Of a stretch of 64,000 bases of DNA, positions 36,834-49,997 are shown piece after piece. Where the stretch lies: contig WBVU01000005.1 of NCBI GenBank assembly GCA_009192285.1, positions 2,746,731-2,810,730 on the forward strand, given 5' to 3'. How positions within the stretch are numbered: the stretch's first letter is position 1; the number at the start of each line of letters is the position of its first letter. The position numbers and the translations under genes were made by a program. The notes beneath the pieces are model-generated. The model did no database searches. It was not told where the DNA came from and was given only the letters and a program-made list of their open reading frames with translations. Origin of the DNA: Morchella semilibera (Eukaryota; Ascomycota; Pezizomycetes; Pezizales; Morchellaceae).

Positions 36834-39800
36834 TCCTTTTATGGACGAATAGGCATGCAATCCAATGGGACTCCTCTCCCCTCGTTGGTGGAGCTCTAGT
36901 TTAATTTCCATATGTTTTAAGGGCGGTAACTATCTTCCTTGTAGTATCTTCTCGAGTCACTCTCATCTAATTTTCTCTTCATTTTTCTCTTTTTTATTCC
37001 GTTTTTGGCAGGCCTACTACCTCTTGTGTTTTATGGAAGAACTATTTAAGAATGGTTGACACCTTGGCAGGGTTGGTATATGTACTGGTAGTTTGTTTCA
37101 TGTTATTGGCTCAGGGAGTTGTTCTTTTCTTATTGTTTTTATATCTCGTTGTTTCGTTTAATGTTTGACAGGTGCACCCACGTGTGCATTCGCTAAATCA
37201 ACTTCTGGTTACTGGGAACCAAGGGGTAAGCTTGTACCCCCGCACTGTTCGGGACTATGCTTTCGGGGATGGCGGTCAAAAAAAGGGGGGGGGGGAGGTA
37301 CTTCTACAGAATTGGGCATACTCCATTCTCGTGGGGGTGCTGCTGGGTAACGGTGTCTTTCTCTTCAATTCCCTTACTGGGTTGGTATTTCACCAGGTCT
37401 GTTTTAAAGTACATATTATCTCCATCTACCTACGTTGGATCCTATCCAGACTATTTCATGATACTCTCTCTGATATACCCAATTTTTTCTTTTCTTTTCT
37501 ATTCGCCTCAGTTTTAATTTTTCGTGTACGCTAAATCATTGGCTTTGGACTACCGAGTGAGGAAATAGAAATCAACGGCGAGAGCAGACAGGGGTGGGCG
37601 ATATATGGGGGGGGATCAGTCCCGAGAGTACCAGGATAATGTGCATGTATTTTTATTGTGGGAATATTTCACCGACACTGGCCATAGACAATCTAAGCCC
37701 TGCGGTTGGGCGGATTGTGGCGTTAAGTAGCTATCGGGTTTTCATTCTACTCTTTACTAGCATTTACAGATGACGAAAATAAAACGAGAAAGAGCTGGAG
37801 AGGTATACAATGTAAGGCATAGTAATAAAGAAGCCGTCGGGAATGTGCAAAGGCATGATGATCAGAACGGCTAAACATTGCGGGACACGGCTTTGCTCCG
37901 CCCCGCTGCAAATCCGCGCGCAAGTCGTTCGTTAATTGAACATAGATCTGAATTGGACCTTCTCCCTGCCCTCCCCCACAACATCCTATTTGTGCGAGGA
38001 TCGTTCTGGACGCCCTCAAATATAAATCGGGGCTGTGGTTGTTATGAGAACGTTGGAGGATTACGTGGCCCTTATTAAATAGTACCTCCCAGAGTAGAGA
38101 ATGATACCGGTCATGTTTCTTCTTCTTTCGGCCCTATCCTCCGATTACCAAGCGTTGAGGCTTAACGATGAGTGGAACAAGTTCGTGGCTGTTTGTGGTT
38201 TTAGATTAGGCACCTAGAAGCTTATTGGTAAGGCTGGTATAGAAAATGACTGTTGCGTTGTTCTTATTCTTGAGGTGCGAAGTGCGTGTATAGAATCAGT
38301 GGTAATGGTCACCTACCTAAAAGCCCTGATAGTAACTGACTGAGCTCGAGCCCGCTTGTTGCTTCCTTCTGGGTTGATGCCTTAGCTTTGTATACTTGAA
38401 AGGCTATGTAAAAAGTGCTGCTTTTTTGTGTTGACGTAAATAGTCATATAGAGGAGCCGTAGGATCTGTTGAGGTTGGCATTCGGCAACCTGTTCGTCAG
38501 GAATCCGCGCGAGGATCGTAGGATTATCTATTTTGGGTAGCAAAAAGAAAAGAAGAGAAAAAAACAATAGGGAAAAAAGCAACGAGCCCCCCAAGACCTA
38601 CATGCGCAGCAGCGAAAGACAAACAATCGATAAAGCAAGGGATAAGAAATACATGAATTCATTATTTTATTTTTCTCTCCCCGTCCTCAGTGAGGTCACG
38701 AAAAGCGCAGGACCTACAGATGGGTAGTAGGTGGTACAAAGGGTCCAGCTCTGCGCGCCTTTTACTGTTTCTGCCCAGCCTTTTCTCTTTCGAGATTATG
38801 GGTAAACCGAGAAGAGATATACACTGCTCCTTTGCTATGGAATTCGTGTACCTTAGAACTCTGGGTAGGAGGGATAAGTTTCGTTTGTTTACCTAACTCC
38901 GTTGCAGGAGGATCCCGGTTCCGGAATTAGCATTCCGGGTTGCAGCTGAACTGAGTACTGACAGAACGGCTACTGACGTTCCTTCCGGTTCGGCATGATT
39001 ACCGCGTCAGGCCGGTTGACAGTATGTTATGTAAGAACTGGTAAAAGCCGTGACGCAGGACGTATACAAAGCGCTTAGAGAGCTTGGTAAACTTAGTCAA
39101 GTTATGTGTGTACTCACCGGACTTACTTTCTATTCCCCGGCGCATTGTGGTGGCCAAAAACGACCCAGGTGGTCGTCTAAGATGGGGGGAGTTGACTCAA
39201 GTTATCGGATAATCCATAATAAAGGCACTCCTGACAAATTATTGTGATGGTATTGGTGTTGATAATCGAAGCCACGTATCTTTCTTGGAATATAAGGTTT
39301 TATCAAACAGAGTGGCTGTCAGTAGCCAAAAGCGCTTGGGGATATGACGGATATATAATATCAAGTAAATACAAGACTGTATCTACGGACAATCCCACAG
39401 CGAAAACTAAGAGCCTAGTTAAAAATTTAGTATACACGATTATGATAGTTGTTGTAGAGCACATACCACTCCAGCAGACGGGCACACGCTTAGAGTCAGC
39501 AATCTTCCGCTTGATTCTTTTTTGAGCCTCGTGATCTCCAGCGCATGTAATTGCCACGCCGAATGTTGGTGCCTATATGTTGTAGAGTTTGTATTGAACG
39601 ATACTGAGTGTACATGTAGTTAGCTACAGGGATTAATTGCCTAGGCTACTAGGTAGAGAAATGTTCGTACAAACCTTGTGTATCTTGCCTGCCTGCTACA
39701 TACCTTGCTGCTCTCACTTGTGATATTCATGAGTGGTGGTTGGGGGTTGTGACTCATAACTATCGGAATCTCTTCGTAATATGGGAAACCATTGGAGGCA

Positions 39801-41246
39801 TGAGTAATACTGATAGTTACATCATGGTGTTTTGGGAAAAAAGGAAAGAAGTACTCGCGTGGAAGAACCCGAGAAGATGTTGAAGGAAAGAAGGGAATGG
39901 GAGAAAAGTGGCCCTGAGATAATGTATGTAGTCCTAGGGTGGTTTATGAACACAGAATTGATCGTACAAGGGATCCGTGGGAGTCGTGCTGCATGCTTTT
40001 TTAAAATAAACTTTATGATGGAGTAGGTACATGTACATACATACATGCAATTAACGATGTAGAGGTACCTACAGACCATGTAGCTATATCATACCTTATT
40101 TAGCTGGTCAGATCCTCAAAGATGAAATATTTGCTGTTGGCTACATCTATGATACATATACATGGAACTGGGTATCACAACTTAAAGAAGAGACACCTGA
40201 CCCTGGTTCATGAGCTGCCGCTTTCGCCTCCATTAAACTGAGCAGCCTTGCCGCCTGTCAAAACCGAAGGACCAGCCCTGAAGGAAGAGAGAAATAGAAA
40301 AGAAGAAAAAAGAATGCTAGAGTGCTTCTAGAGTGACTGCTACGAGATAATAAATAGATAGGTACCAGCCCCGCGACTCGCTGGGTGGGGAGGATCCTAT
40401 GAGCTGTCGCACGACATCATACAGTGCCAGAGTATTTGCAACCCACAGGAAGGTAGACCCGCAGACCCAGCTGCATCCTGCACGCCCCTCCACGCTTGCG
40501 CCCACGCCCGCCTGGGCTGTAATTGGCAGCCTCACTTAACTCAACCACTCACTCAACTCCTCCTCGGTGTTCGGGTCTCGCGTCGCCCTAGACAACAGGA
40601 GAGGCAGGCGGAGGAGTACGGCACCTAGAGAGAGCTTCACCAAACTGTAAGTGTGTTTATGTTTTACGTAGGGGTCCGCCTGCTTGGTTGATTGCTTCAC
40701 TCTGAGCCTCTCTGTGCGTCTTTCAGTCTGTCTATCACTCGCTTTCAATCACTCTCACTTCCTTACTCCGCTGGCTGCCCTCTATCATCTGTTGCCCTAG
40801 CTGCCGCCCAGACTTACTCCTCTGTCCTGCGCGTGTTCTTTCTGAGACGAACGACACTCCTCAGTGCGTTCCTATCTATCCTCCGAATCTCCTCCAAACA
40901 GGCCTCGACACCTTGCGCTCTCCGCCTACTTTCGCGACGAAACAAGGTTATCATTAAGCTCCCTACCTCCTTCACCCACAGCTCACCCAAACCGATACTT
41001 GCACCCCTCCATTACCCGCCTTGGTTGGTCCACGCACAAAATTTCAGCCGACTTTTTCTTTTTTCTTTCCTTTTTCTGTCCTCTATTTCTAGCTGGTTTT
41101 GTTTCTGTTGGTGTTCTGCTTCCTTCTTTTCTTCCGTCTTTACTTACATTCCAACCTCCCTCGGCTCCCTAGGAAGAAGCAAAAAAATAATAATAATATA
41201 GCCATCACGGAATAGTCGACTGCCTACAGCCTCGCACTTCCCTACC
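36834..41246. other. 4.4 kb interval before the SNF2-RING gene
   Basis: The first kilobase is T-rich 3' flank of the Boi-like gene, with a G11 run near 37288-37298. Nothing coding is supported in 37500-40500; TACATGTA occurs at 39611 and 40028. From about 40690 to 41200 the sequence is strongly pyrimidine-rich and ends in an AATAATAATA stretch just before the ATG, which fits a long promoter/leader. The 169-codon open frame there is a composition artefact. Confidence 0.5.
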
Positions 41247-44200
41247 ATGGCTTCCTTAAACGCTTCTCAAGAAGCCCTTCGCGATAGCCTTCGATTCTAT
41301 CAACATCCAATCGATCCACATAACCTCAACGACCAAAGACAACTTGAGTGGGGGAGCCCAATGGGAGAAATGAAAGAACAGTTGATGGATTCATCGGGTC
41401 AAGGAAGTAGTGGAAGTGGTGATTCTAGTCCATCTTATGGAAACCTATCGTTGGGATACAACGAAAACCGTGGGAGGAAACGAGATAGAGAGGATTCGGT
41501 CGACATTCAATTTCTTGGCATCCGCGAAGCCAAGTCACAGAAAACTACACCGAGTCCAATTCCCATGGCGCTACCAGGGATTATGGACACTGGCAATGGA
41601 AGAAACCTGTATGAAGTTCTTCCCGCGGCTAAGGTAGCACAAATTTCATTTATTCAATAACGAGTAACCCTATTCCACAAATCTTTATACCTAACAATGG
41701 TAACATTAGTTGACTAGTATTAGGGATCCTAGATTATATCGGGCTCCGTCAATTTACAACAGCCTCGTTGACCGAGAGGAGGAGATAGGGCGAATTACGA
41801 GCAATGGTCTGCAGGAATCCCAGCTATACAGACCTATGCCGCATGTTTTACCACAACAATCACAATGGTCTCCCAGAGATGTAGATAATGAAAGGTTTCT
41901 TAACTCCTGCTCATACACTTTTATCTTACTTCCCTAATGCTGATTATTATCAAGATTCAGGAATCCAAAGGCCGACCCCCAAGATCCTTATAATAATGTC
42001 GATTACTCTTCAAGCGACTTGGGAGAAACCGGCCGCCCAGAACGCCAGATTGCAGATTCTCCCTTGTCTTCGCCACCGAGAGCTAGAAGCTCGTATCATT
42101 ATACTCAGTCTTCAAACCCCATCGCTCCCATAAGTCAGCAAATTATTGACATTGATGAAGATGACGAGGATGTTAACGAAAATGGTTACTACGCAGGAGA
42201 CCCTGCAGGACTAAAGCTACCGCCCATGCGAACAACTGGAACATATTATGATCAACCCAGAGCCACTGATCTAAACAGTTACCAAAATCACTGGATGACC
42301 TATGACGATGACCCACTCGATTACGAAATGGACATCAACTCATCCATGCAAATCGTGGATAGCCAGGGCAATTTACTTCATGACTTGGGCAGGCAGTATA
42401 ATGACGATTATTCTGTGCCTAATTCCCATTCTCGTTATAAACCTGAAATCAATAGGTACATCGACCACATCCGTCACGACCCCACCAAAAGTTTAGACGA
42501 GATCAAGACCTTGATGGAAAATATCCGACCTGACATGGAGATACCCCCGGAGGATCGTGAGGGGACTCCTCCAGAGATGACCTACCCGCTTATGGAACAT
42601 CAAAAGCTTGGCTTAGCTTGGTTGAAGTCAATGGAAGAAGGAAGTAACAAGGGCGGAATCTTGGCGGATGACATGGGTCTTGGGAAAACAATCCAGGCAC
42701 TAGCGCTCATGGTTTCCCGAAAATCGAATAACGCGGCCAGGAAAACCACCCTGATATTAACGCCCGTTGCATTGTTGAAGCAGTGGGAGAGGGAAATCAA
42801 GGTAAAACTGAAACCAGAGCATGGTTTGAAAGTTTGTATCCACCATGGTACCAGCAAGAAGGCCAAGTCTTTCGCAGACCTTGCGAAGTTTGATGGTGAG
42901 ATTTTCACCAACCAGGCTGCTATAACATGCTAAATTTGGTTTAGTTGTTCTAACCACCTTTGGGACCGTCGGTAATGAATATAAAAAGAAGCAGAAATGG
43001 GAAAGTGAAGGGCTCGAGGGTTCTCCTCCAGGACTCTTTTTTATCGGGGAAGAAAGCAAGTGGTATAGGGTCATTATTGATGAAGCCCAATGCATTAAGA
43101 ATAAAGATACCCAGTACGCGAAGGGTTGCTGTTCCATCGATGCCGAATATCGGCTTTGCCTGTCAGGAACTCCAATGCAAAATAGCTGCGACGAGTAAGT
43201 ATTCCTAATTAAGATCTAATGGGAAATCTGTTAACCGATTCTTCAGATTATATTCACTTGTTCGGTTCCTCCAGATCAAGCCTTATAATGAATGGCCTGA
43301 GTTCTCAAAGGTAGAGTATAGCAATCTACTTGATTATGGAGTCTTTACTAAAAAGAAATGTGAGATAGAACTTCTCAAAGCCCCTCAAGGGCAAGAACGA
43401 AATCTACGTCGATACAGCAATCAGAAAATTACAGGCGCTAATGAAGGCGATACTGCTTCGCCGGACAAAGTCGTCAATGATTGATGGAAAACCTATCCTT
43501 ACACTTCCGGAAAAGACGATCGAGATGGTGCATGCCGTTTTCAGCCCGGATGAGCATGCTTTCTATCAGTCACTCCAGGACAAATCAGTCCTTGCATTCA
43601 ACAAATATCTTCGCGCGAACACTGTAGGAAGAAATTACTCGAACATCTTGGTGCTTCTTCTCCGATTGAGGCAAGCATGTTGTCATCCACATCTAATCAG
43701 GGATGCCGAGACGACAAACAATGAGCCGGTTGATGACAGAATGCTTCAACTGGCAAGGCAACTGGCACCAGATACTGTGGCTAGACTTAAGGATTTTGAG
43801 GCCTTTGAGTGCCCAAGTGTGTTTCTCCCAGAATTGTTCAAAGTGGCTGAACTAATATTTTCATAGTTTGTCTTGATGCCGATGAAAACCCCTCAATCAT
43901 TATTCCTTGTGGACACGCGGTACACCCCCTGATCTCCTTTTTATGCGCTCAATCATTAATATCAGTCTAGTTCTGTTCCGAATGCCTTGCCAAGCTACAC
44001 ACTCAGCACATAGACTCGAGCATTCAGCAAGGCAATGAAGGCCAGGGGTGTACGTGTCCTAAATGCCGGGGCGAGTTAAATATGGACAAAGTAATCAACT
44101 TGGCCACCTTCCGTAGGGTTCATCAACCAGAGACATTAAAAGCTGGTGATAAAGACCATAATCCGGATGACGATGATCTGATTTTCGATACGGAGGACGA

Positions 44201-45137
44201 GGAGGAGGAGGAGGAGGATGAAGATGAGCAGGGAGGCGATGAAGACCTCGCCGGCTTTGTAGTCCCTGATTCGGAAGAAGGAACGGATGATGGTTTTGAA
44301 GCTACCGATCGTAAAAAGCCTGCCAAGAGGCCTCTAAAGAAGAAGGACGCCAAGGGAAAGGGGAAAGCGAAAGAGAGGGCTCCACCAAGAACTCTTGCTG
44401 AGGTTAGAAAGGATGCTATGAGAAATGCTAAAAGCAAAAAGGCAGTGTATGTGTCTTCTTAGTCCCCGCAAAGCTCAACAGAAGCTAACCCATCCTTTAG
44501 ATATGAAGCACCTTCAGAAACGCTGGATAAGCAGTGCCAAGATCGACAAATGTGTTGAAATTCTCGAGAGTGTTGAGCGAAATGATCCAACTGAAAAGAC
44601 AATTGTTTTCAGTCAGTTTACATCACTATTGGACCTTATGGAGGTTCCAATTAGCGCTAGGGGCTGGAAATATAGGCGTTATGACGGCGGAATGTCGAGC
44701 ACACATCGCAATCAAGCTCTCTTGGACTTCACCGATAAAGCAGAAGTCAATATCATCTTGGTTAGCCTCAAGGCGGGTAACTCTGGGCTGAACTTGGTTG
44801 CCGCATCACAAGTCATCATTCTGGACCCCTTCTATAACCCTTCATTGAGAGTCAGGCTATTGACCGTGCACACCGCATTGGTCAACAACGCCAGGTTTAC
44901 GTTCATAGACTTGTCGTTGAGAAAACAGTAGAGGATCGTGTTCTTGCGTTGCAGGATAAGAAGAGAAAATTGATTGAAGGTGCTCTTGATGAAAATGCTT
45001 CGAAGGGTATTGGCAGGCTAAATTCCAGAGATTTGGGATTCTTATTTGTAAGTTTTTTTTTAACCTCAACCTTTATTGACGCCTTCTATATACGATTGTA
45101 GGAACTAACAATCCTTTAGGGTATTCATCCCAATTAA
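41247..45137 (+). CDS. SNF2-family ATPase with internal RING finger (Uls1/Rad5-like), apparently frameshifted
   Basis: Such proteins combine DNA translocase and ubiquitin-ligase domains and act in genome maintenance, often on SUMOylated targets. Exons are 41247-41633, 41710-41894, 41961-42895, 42945-43194, 43247-43310, 43369-43816, 43867-43919, 43971 to about 44446, 44501-45047 and 45120-45137. Motifs in order: [23 protein letters not shown] (Walker A), [16 protein letters not shown] (DEAQ), [21 protein letters not shown], then RING CPICLDADE...CGHAFCSECL...[10 protein letters not shown], then [15 protein letters not shown] and [15 protein letters not shown]. The last helicase motif ([13 protein letters not shown]) and the tail to FLFGIHPN are readable only after a one-base shift near 44842. 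A second shift in an A-run near 44435-44440 is needed to join exon 8 to exon 9 through the best splice sites. The gene is complete otherwise. It may be intact with assembly indels, or a young pseudogene. Confidence 0.85.
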
Positions 45138-46133
45138 CGATCAAGTGCGCAACATATATTTTCCTTGGTTCTCAGTCAACTCTAGATCCTCATATTTTGC
45201 TCTAGACACTGATAAGTTGACTTGAACGTTTGGTATTTTTACTTACTGGAGTATTATGTATTGTCTCTTCCATTCTATTCGGACCCTTACTCACCGGTTT
45301 TTTTTTTTTTTTTTCACTTTTACATTGACCTTTTCAGGGAAATTTGTTCAGGCTTAGAGGATATATTTACCATGGATGGCGTTTTTTTGTTTTCTGTCTG
45401 CTGCATTATCCTTACCCTCGCGACCTATTATTTATTCCATCCCCTCGGTTCATGGTTTTTCACGATTCATGGTCTTTCACGATTCATGGCCTTTATCTTT
45501 CCCGGTATCACTTTTTTTTTTCGAGTATTTACATAGGGTGGTGCTTTTTCTTTAGGGGTTAGGGGCTAGCTATACAATTTTAGGTTATGGTATCTGGGTG
45601 TAATAGTTACTATTAACATTCATAAAAATCACTTCATTAGTTTTCTAGAACCCGCTTGTGAATATCGGTGTTAATTGGACTCCCGAGTATCTTCGAAATT
45701 TCGTTCGTAGTAGCATCATAGCCCGTTGCGTGTGGTGTTGCTAGTTTTCCAGTGTGCCCATAATGCCCAGTAAATCAAATGCCCTTGAAATCTCAAGTCT
45801 TTACTCCTTATTGGACTTCAAATGAACAGGTAGCAGTAGGATCGGACTGGCTGCGTGTTTTTTTATGAAACAAAGATTACGAGACCATATCAACATGTAG
45901 GTACTGCACCTATCACTGGCCAATCATCAACAGACTCCTGTTGTTTCATCACTCGTATTTAAACTTTCCCATCCACTCCATCCATACCAAAACGCTTGCA
46001 AAACGGGCCGAGGGCAAAAAAGGAAAAATAAAAATAGAGGTCTATTCCCGATTTGCCGGGTGATTGGGACCACCACCACACATGCATGTAGAGTAGAGGT
46101 AGGTATGTACATGAGAATGTATCTACTTACTAT

Positions 46134-46176
46134 AACGACAACAACAACGACAACAACAACAACAACAACAACAACA
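46134..46176. repeat. CAA/ACAACG trinucleotide microsatellite
   Basis: About fourteen near-perfect CAA units with two CGA interruptions. Simple repeat; both poly-residue readings are shadows. Confidence 0.8.
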
Positions 46177-47823
46177 TATCGGTTTTCAATAAAGTGGCCC
46201 AAGCTCTTCCGGTTCTCCATGTGTACTCTTCATGAATGATAGGCCACGCACTGTCGGGCGAGGGCAGCGTTACATATACAATCGGTTTTTGGTAAAGTGG
46301 CCTAAGCTCTGGCCTGATGTGATTAGTATAAAAGCAAGGCGGAGTGCGAATAATTGATTGAATGATTGGAGGAGAAGGGGTAGCCAGAAGCAAAATCAGG
46401 AGTAAGAGGAGGAGGAGGAGCTACGATTGAGAGGGCTCTAGGGGTCTGCAGCGTTTTCCACGTGTAGTAAGAATCGAGATTTAATCGATGTTTCAGGTTT
46501 CGATCACGCGCTTCCAAACCGGGAAAGGGGGGGAGGGGGAGGGGGAGTGGGGTCAAACGGGTAGATAGATACATGTAGATACATGTATCTATATCTATCT
46601 AGAGTATCAATCTATTGTACCTACATATCAGTTTCTACGATCGATCTTTAAATGGGATGATTGTTCTGTTGGCTTCTTTTTTTTTTCTTCGCCGGGTGGA
46701 AGCGTTCGTGTACCAGGATATGGGCGCTGAAACAAGAAAAAACAAAAACACCAATGGTGGGTGGTGCAACAGATAAAAGATCTCATCGACGAGTGATCTT
46801 TGATGCCCCAACGGCGGGTGTATGTAGGGTGTTGCCGCCAAGACAATTCTTGTGAGCTACTGCCAAGACGTTTCTGAAATCATTTCCTCAAAGGTAGCGG
46901 TTAGGCAAGGATATGTAATGCTTTCTTGGAATGATCACCCGCGGAAGATTTCTCCTTCCACCCCACTACATGTATCTATAAACATAGGTACATATGCTTG
47001 CTGCCAAAATAGGGGGCGAGCGGGGAGGAAAGGGGGGGGGGGAGAGAGAGGCCTCTGTCAAGCAGTAGATACAGTTTGGAGGAAATGATTGCCAATTTAC
47101 ATATTAGTTATGTAACAGGGAAGACACCATGACCACCGAACTGCGATTACCCTTACCCATTCCAATTCCATCCACACTTTTCTCTTCTCTTTCACTCAGG
47201 CTAAGGACCGTACGGCTACTTACATGTGACTCACAAAGGCTGGGTAGAGTACATGAAAGAATGACTGTCATTGGGTTCGAGTCACTGGGCAGATGCCGCC
47301 GGTAAGGGTCAACGGTAGTGATCGTCAAATGGCTAGGCTGAGATTGCGGACGGGTACTTATCGTTGGGTGTGCCAAGATCGTGGAGGGGTGTTCAATTTA
47401 AATTAACTGAATGCACTTTGAGATAAGGATCAACCACATGGATGGGCCCCCATAGCCAATTGCAATCCCACACACCCTTTGGTTCAGAATAAAAGGTTCC
47501 AACTTCCAGGAGCACGTGATCACTTAAAATATCTTTTAAAGAATTCGAGCCATGTATCTAAGCTTTTTAGACTTCCGAAACACCTGAATCTGTAATTGAA
47601 TAACCCGCCCTGATTCTTCTTTAGAAGAGACCGGTATTCTAATAACGGCACTGTCATATCTGAGAGAACTTGCTGGGATATAGGCATAGATGAGCCAACC
47701 AGAGGCGGTCTTTTAACGTCAATTCAAGGTTTTGTGGTGTAGAACATCCCTGCTGCAGCGTAACTAATTCCCTCAGGTTTTGCGGTAGTAGACTCAATGG
47801 TACTATGCTCAACGATAGTATGC

Positions 47824-47907
47824 CTGTACCTGGTAAGTGAGTAGAACGTAGCAACATAAACCGCACCGCCGCGTTCTACTCACTTACCCTTAACACCGGA
47901 GTACATA
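47824..47907. mobile_element. Hairpin mini-element, copy 2
   Basis: Relative to copy 1 at 16602-16700 this copy is reversed. On the minus strand it starts TATGTACTCCGGTGTTAAGG and continues GTAAGTGA, then a perfect 17-bp stem (47832-47848 with 47872-47888) around a 23-nt loop containing ATGTTGC. The inner stem (GTAGAACG side) differs from copy 1, yet is again fully self-complementary. Confidence 0.75.
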
Positions 47908-49153
47908 CTATGGCCTGAAGTAGAGTGTCCATGCCCGCGAGGCTGCAAATAAGTCTAGGTTTCATCAATCTAAGAGCCATTCCTACATTCACCATCTGCA
48001 TAAGTACACCTCCCAGGGACACATACTTTGCAAAAATGGACACTCATAAGTATTACGTCTTAAATCTAGCCTCTATGACTTTCGAAGTCTAATTAGCTGG
48101 CCTGGAATAATCTCTTTCGTCTTTAGACATCTATAACTCTATCAATTATTTATAAGCTTATCACCATAATAGGATAAAACGATCAAATTCGCGACCTACC
48201 CAAAATGTTATATCATATCTATTCTAGGACATATGACCGGCTTCTCAGCTCTTGCGAATTTGACCATCTTACCCTCCCAAGGGATACTCAATCATGAAAA
48301 GAGTACCCATAACGCCTATTGGATCCACGGCACCCGGGAGCTTTGTAATAAGGATTGGGTTGTGGTAGTGTTTCAAACTCCAGAACTGGTTGTAATGCCC
48401 TGCATTCAAAACACTACCCAGCACTCTTCTCACTCCAATGGACTTTTCAGAGAGAGTTTGTAGAGTAGTTAATAGTTCAAACAAAACCTTTGTTATAAGA
48501 AGAGAGGTTCTAATAATGTATAACTAGTGTCAGCTAGCATATTTAGTATACCGCCCCCCCCCCCAAATACTTACCACAATATATCTGTAAGGTTAAGTTG
48601 GTGATGCTAGGTCGATCGTCTTGAGACTAGATATATACGTATACAGACGGTACCGATGATGTGACTGCCTTATGTGGGTACGCAAGATACTTCCATTGTA
48701 TCCAAGGTTGATAATATAACGAAGTTGCGCTACTCTTCTTTTCCCTTTACTATTCAAATTATAAACCTAAACCCACTGTTCCGAGTGATAATTAGTGATT
48801 AAATATATATATGAAATGGCACCACCTCTAGGTTCCAAGTTTTAAATAAACGAACTTCCTGCTATACTGTAAATGTGATGAATAATTACAGTAAATCTTC
48901 TCACGCATTTGTTCCACAGAATACATCTTTAGCTCAAGCGTGCATAATTCTACCCGGACAAGGTATTCAGCTAATCTGTCCACCACTACCCAGTTAGCGT
49001 CGTGAATAGTATCCGGTCTGTACTGTTGCACTCTTAAGGCCGGAGCTAGGGTGCGTTCGCCACAGAGGCCGGCCTTAGAGATTGGATATTGAAAAGCTTC
49101 TAACTAGAATGGATTAGAACATTCACGGGCTATCACTCGGCTTGCTAGATCCT

Positions 49154-49209
49154 AGCTAGCGGAGGTGGTTTTTTTTTTTTTGTTTACATCATTAAGCTAG
49201 CGGAGGTGG
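49154..49209 (-). mobile_element. Ultra-truncated retrotransposon tail with 15-bp target duplication
   Basis: AGCTAGCGGAGGTGG occurs at 49154-49168 and again at 49195-49209. The 26 nt between read on the minus strand as TAATGATGTAAAC plus 13 A. The same TTAATGATGTA(A/G)AC-polyA end occurs in the 16892-16963 insertion, so both derive from one retroelement family. Confidence 0.78.
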
Positions 49210-49997
49210 GGTTGAGAGTGGGATTAGGCTTAGTATCTCAGCGCTTTTGTATCAAGCACGGAAAGCTTCAAGATGATGGATAGATTATCGTCTATGTTTT
49301 GGCTCTCTATATATTTTAGCTCTCCCCTTACGACGTGCCCCTTGGGGCCTGGACGGAGGGCACAGTGGAGAAGGGAGGTCTCCATCTACCTTTACAGAGC
49401 TTCGTAGGTCAGCTTCTCCATTACGGATAGTAGAAGGGTCTAGAGTATACGCCCCTGTTGGTTGACCAGCCTGTATTGGTTCTTTTCTCCTCGTGGATGC
49501 GCAGGATGAACGGGCGAGAAGAGAAGCAACTGGCGGGAGATTAACGGATGGGGTGGAGAGTCGGCTCTTTGCTCGAGGCTTGAGCCGGGAAGTTTGAGAG
49601 ATGCCATACTGAGATGTATGTAGGGTATAACCTAGAGTTTCATGTGCGTCCCATCCCTGCCACTAGATTTGGTAACATTGCTGGCCCAAGTAAGGATCGG
49701 AAGGGTACGATTTCATGTAGTCGAGGGGGCAAGAGAAACGGGGAAGGGGAGAGTTGTGGGCCTACATGTACATCATACATGTAGTTTAGTGGGATGGGCG
49801 GAGTGATCTGCCTTGAAGGGAGAGGTCGTGGTACGCCCGTAGGTACATGTAACGTGGTAGGAGCTCAAGAGGGTAATTGCGGGTTTACTTTATTTCTCTA
49901 ATACTGAAACTCCATCTTCTATTGATTCCCCAGACCTCCCACATACATCATAACTACATATTGCAGCCAGTAGATAATATTACATATATATATATCC

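Larger units (their letters stand above)
45138..49997. other. 4.9 kb gene-free interval with small elements
   Basis: T-rich 3' flank continues to about 45560, including a T18 run near 45299. A CAA microsatellite occupies about 46134-46176. A motif is duplicated at about 46176-46210 and 46281-46317. Hairpin element copy 2 is at 47824-47907, a C12 run near 48552-48564, a stem GTAGTGTTT/AAACACTAC near 48365-48419, and a retrotransposon tail at 49154-49209. Six TACATGTA palindromes occur between 46570 and 49851. No frame resembles a gene. Confidence 0.45.

Noticed and set aside
37172-37534. 120-codon frame downstream of the Boi-like gene
   Set aside because: It runs through a G11 homopolymer and T-rich 3' flank, with competing frames on the same strand and no known similarity.
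40692-41201. 169-codon open frame before the SNF2-RING gene
   Set aside because: Strong CT bias makes it Ser/Leu/Phe-rich on one strand; it directly precedes the ATG and fits a pyrimidine-rich leader.
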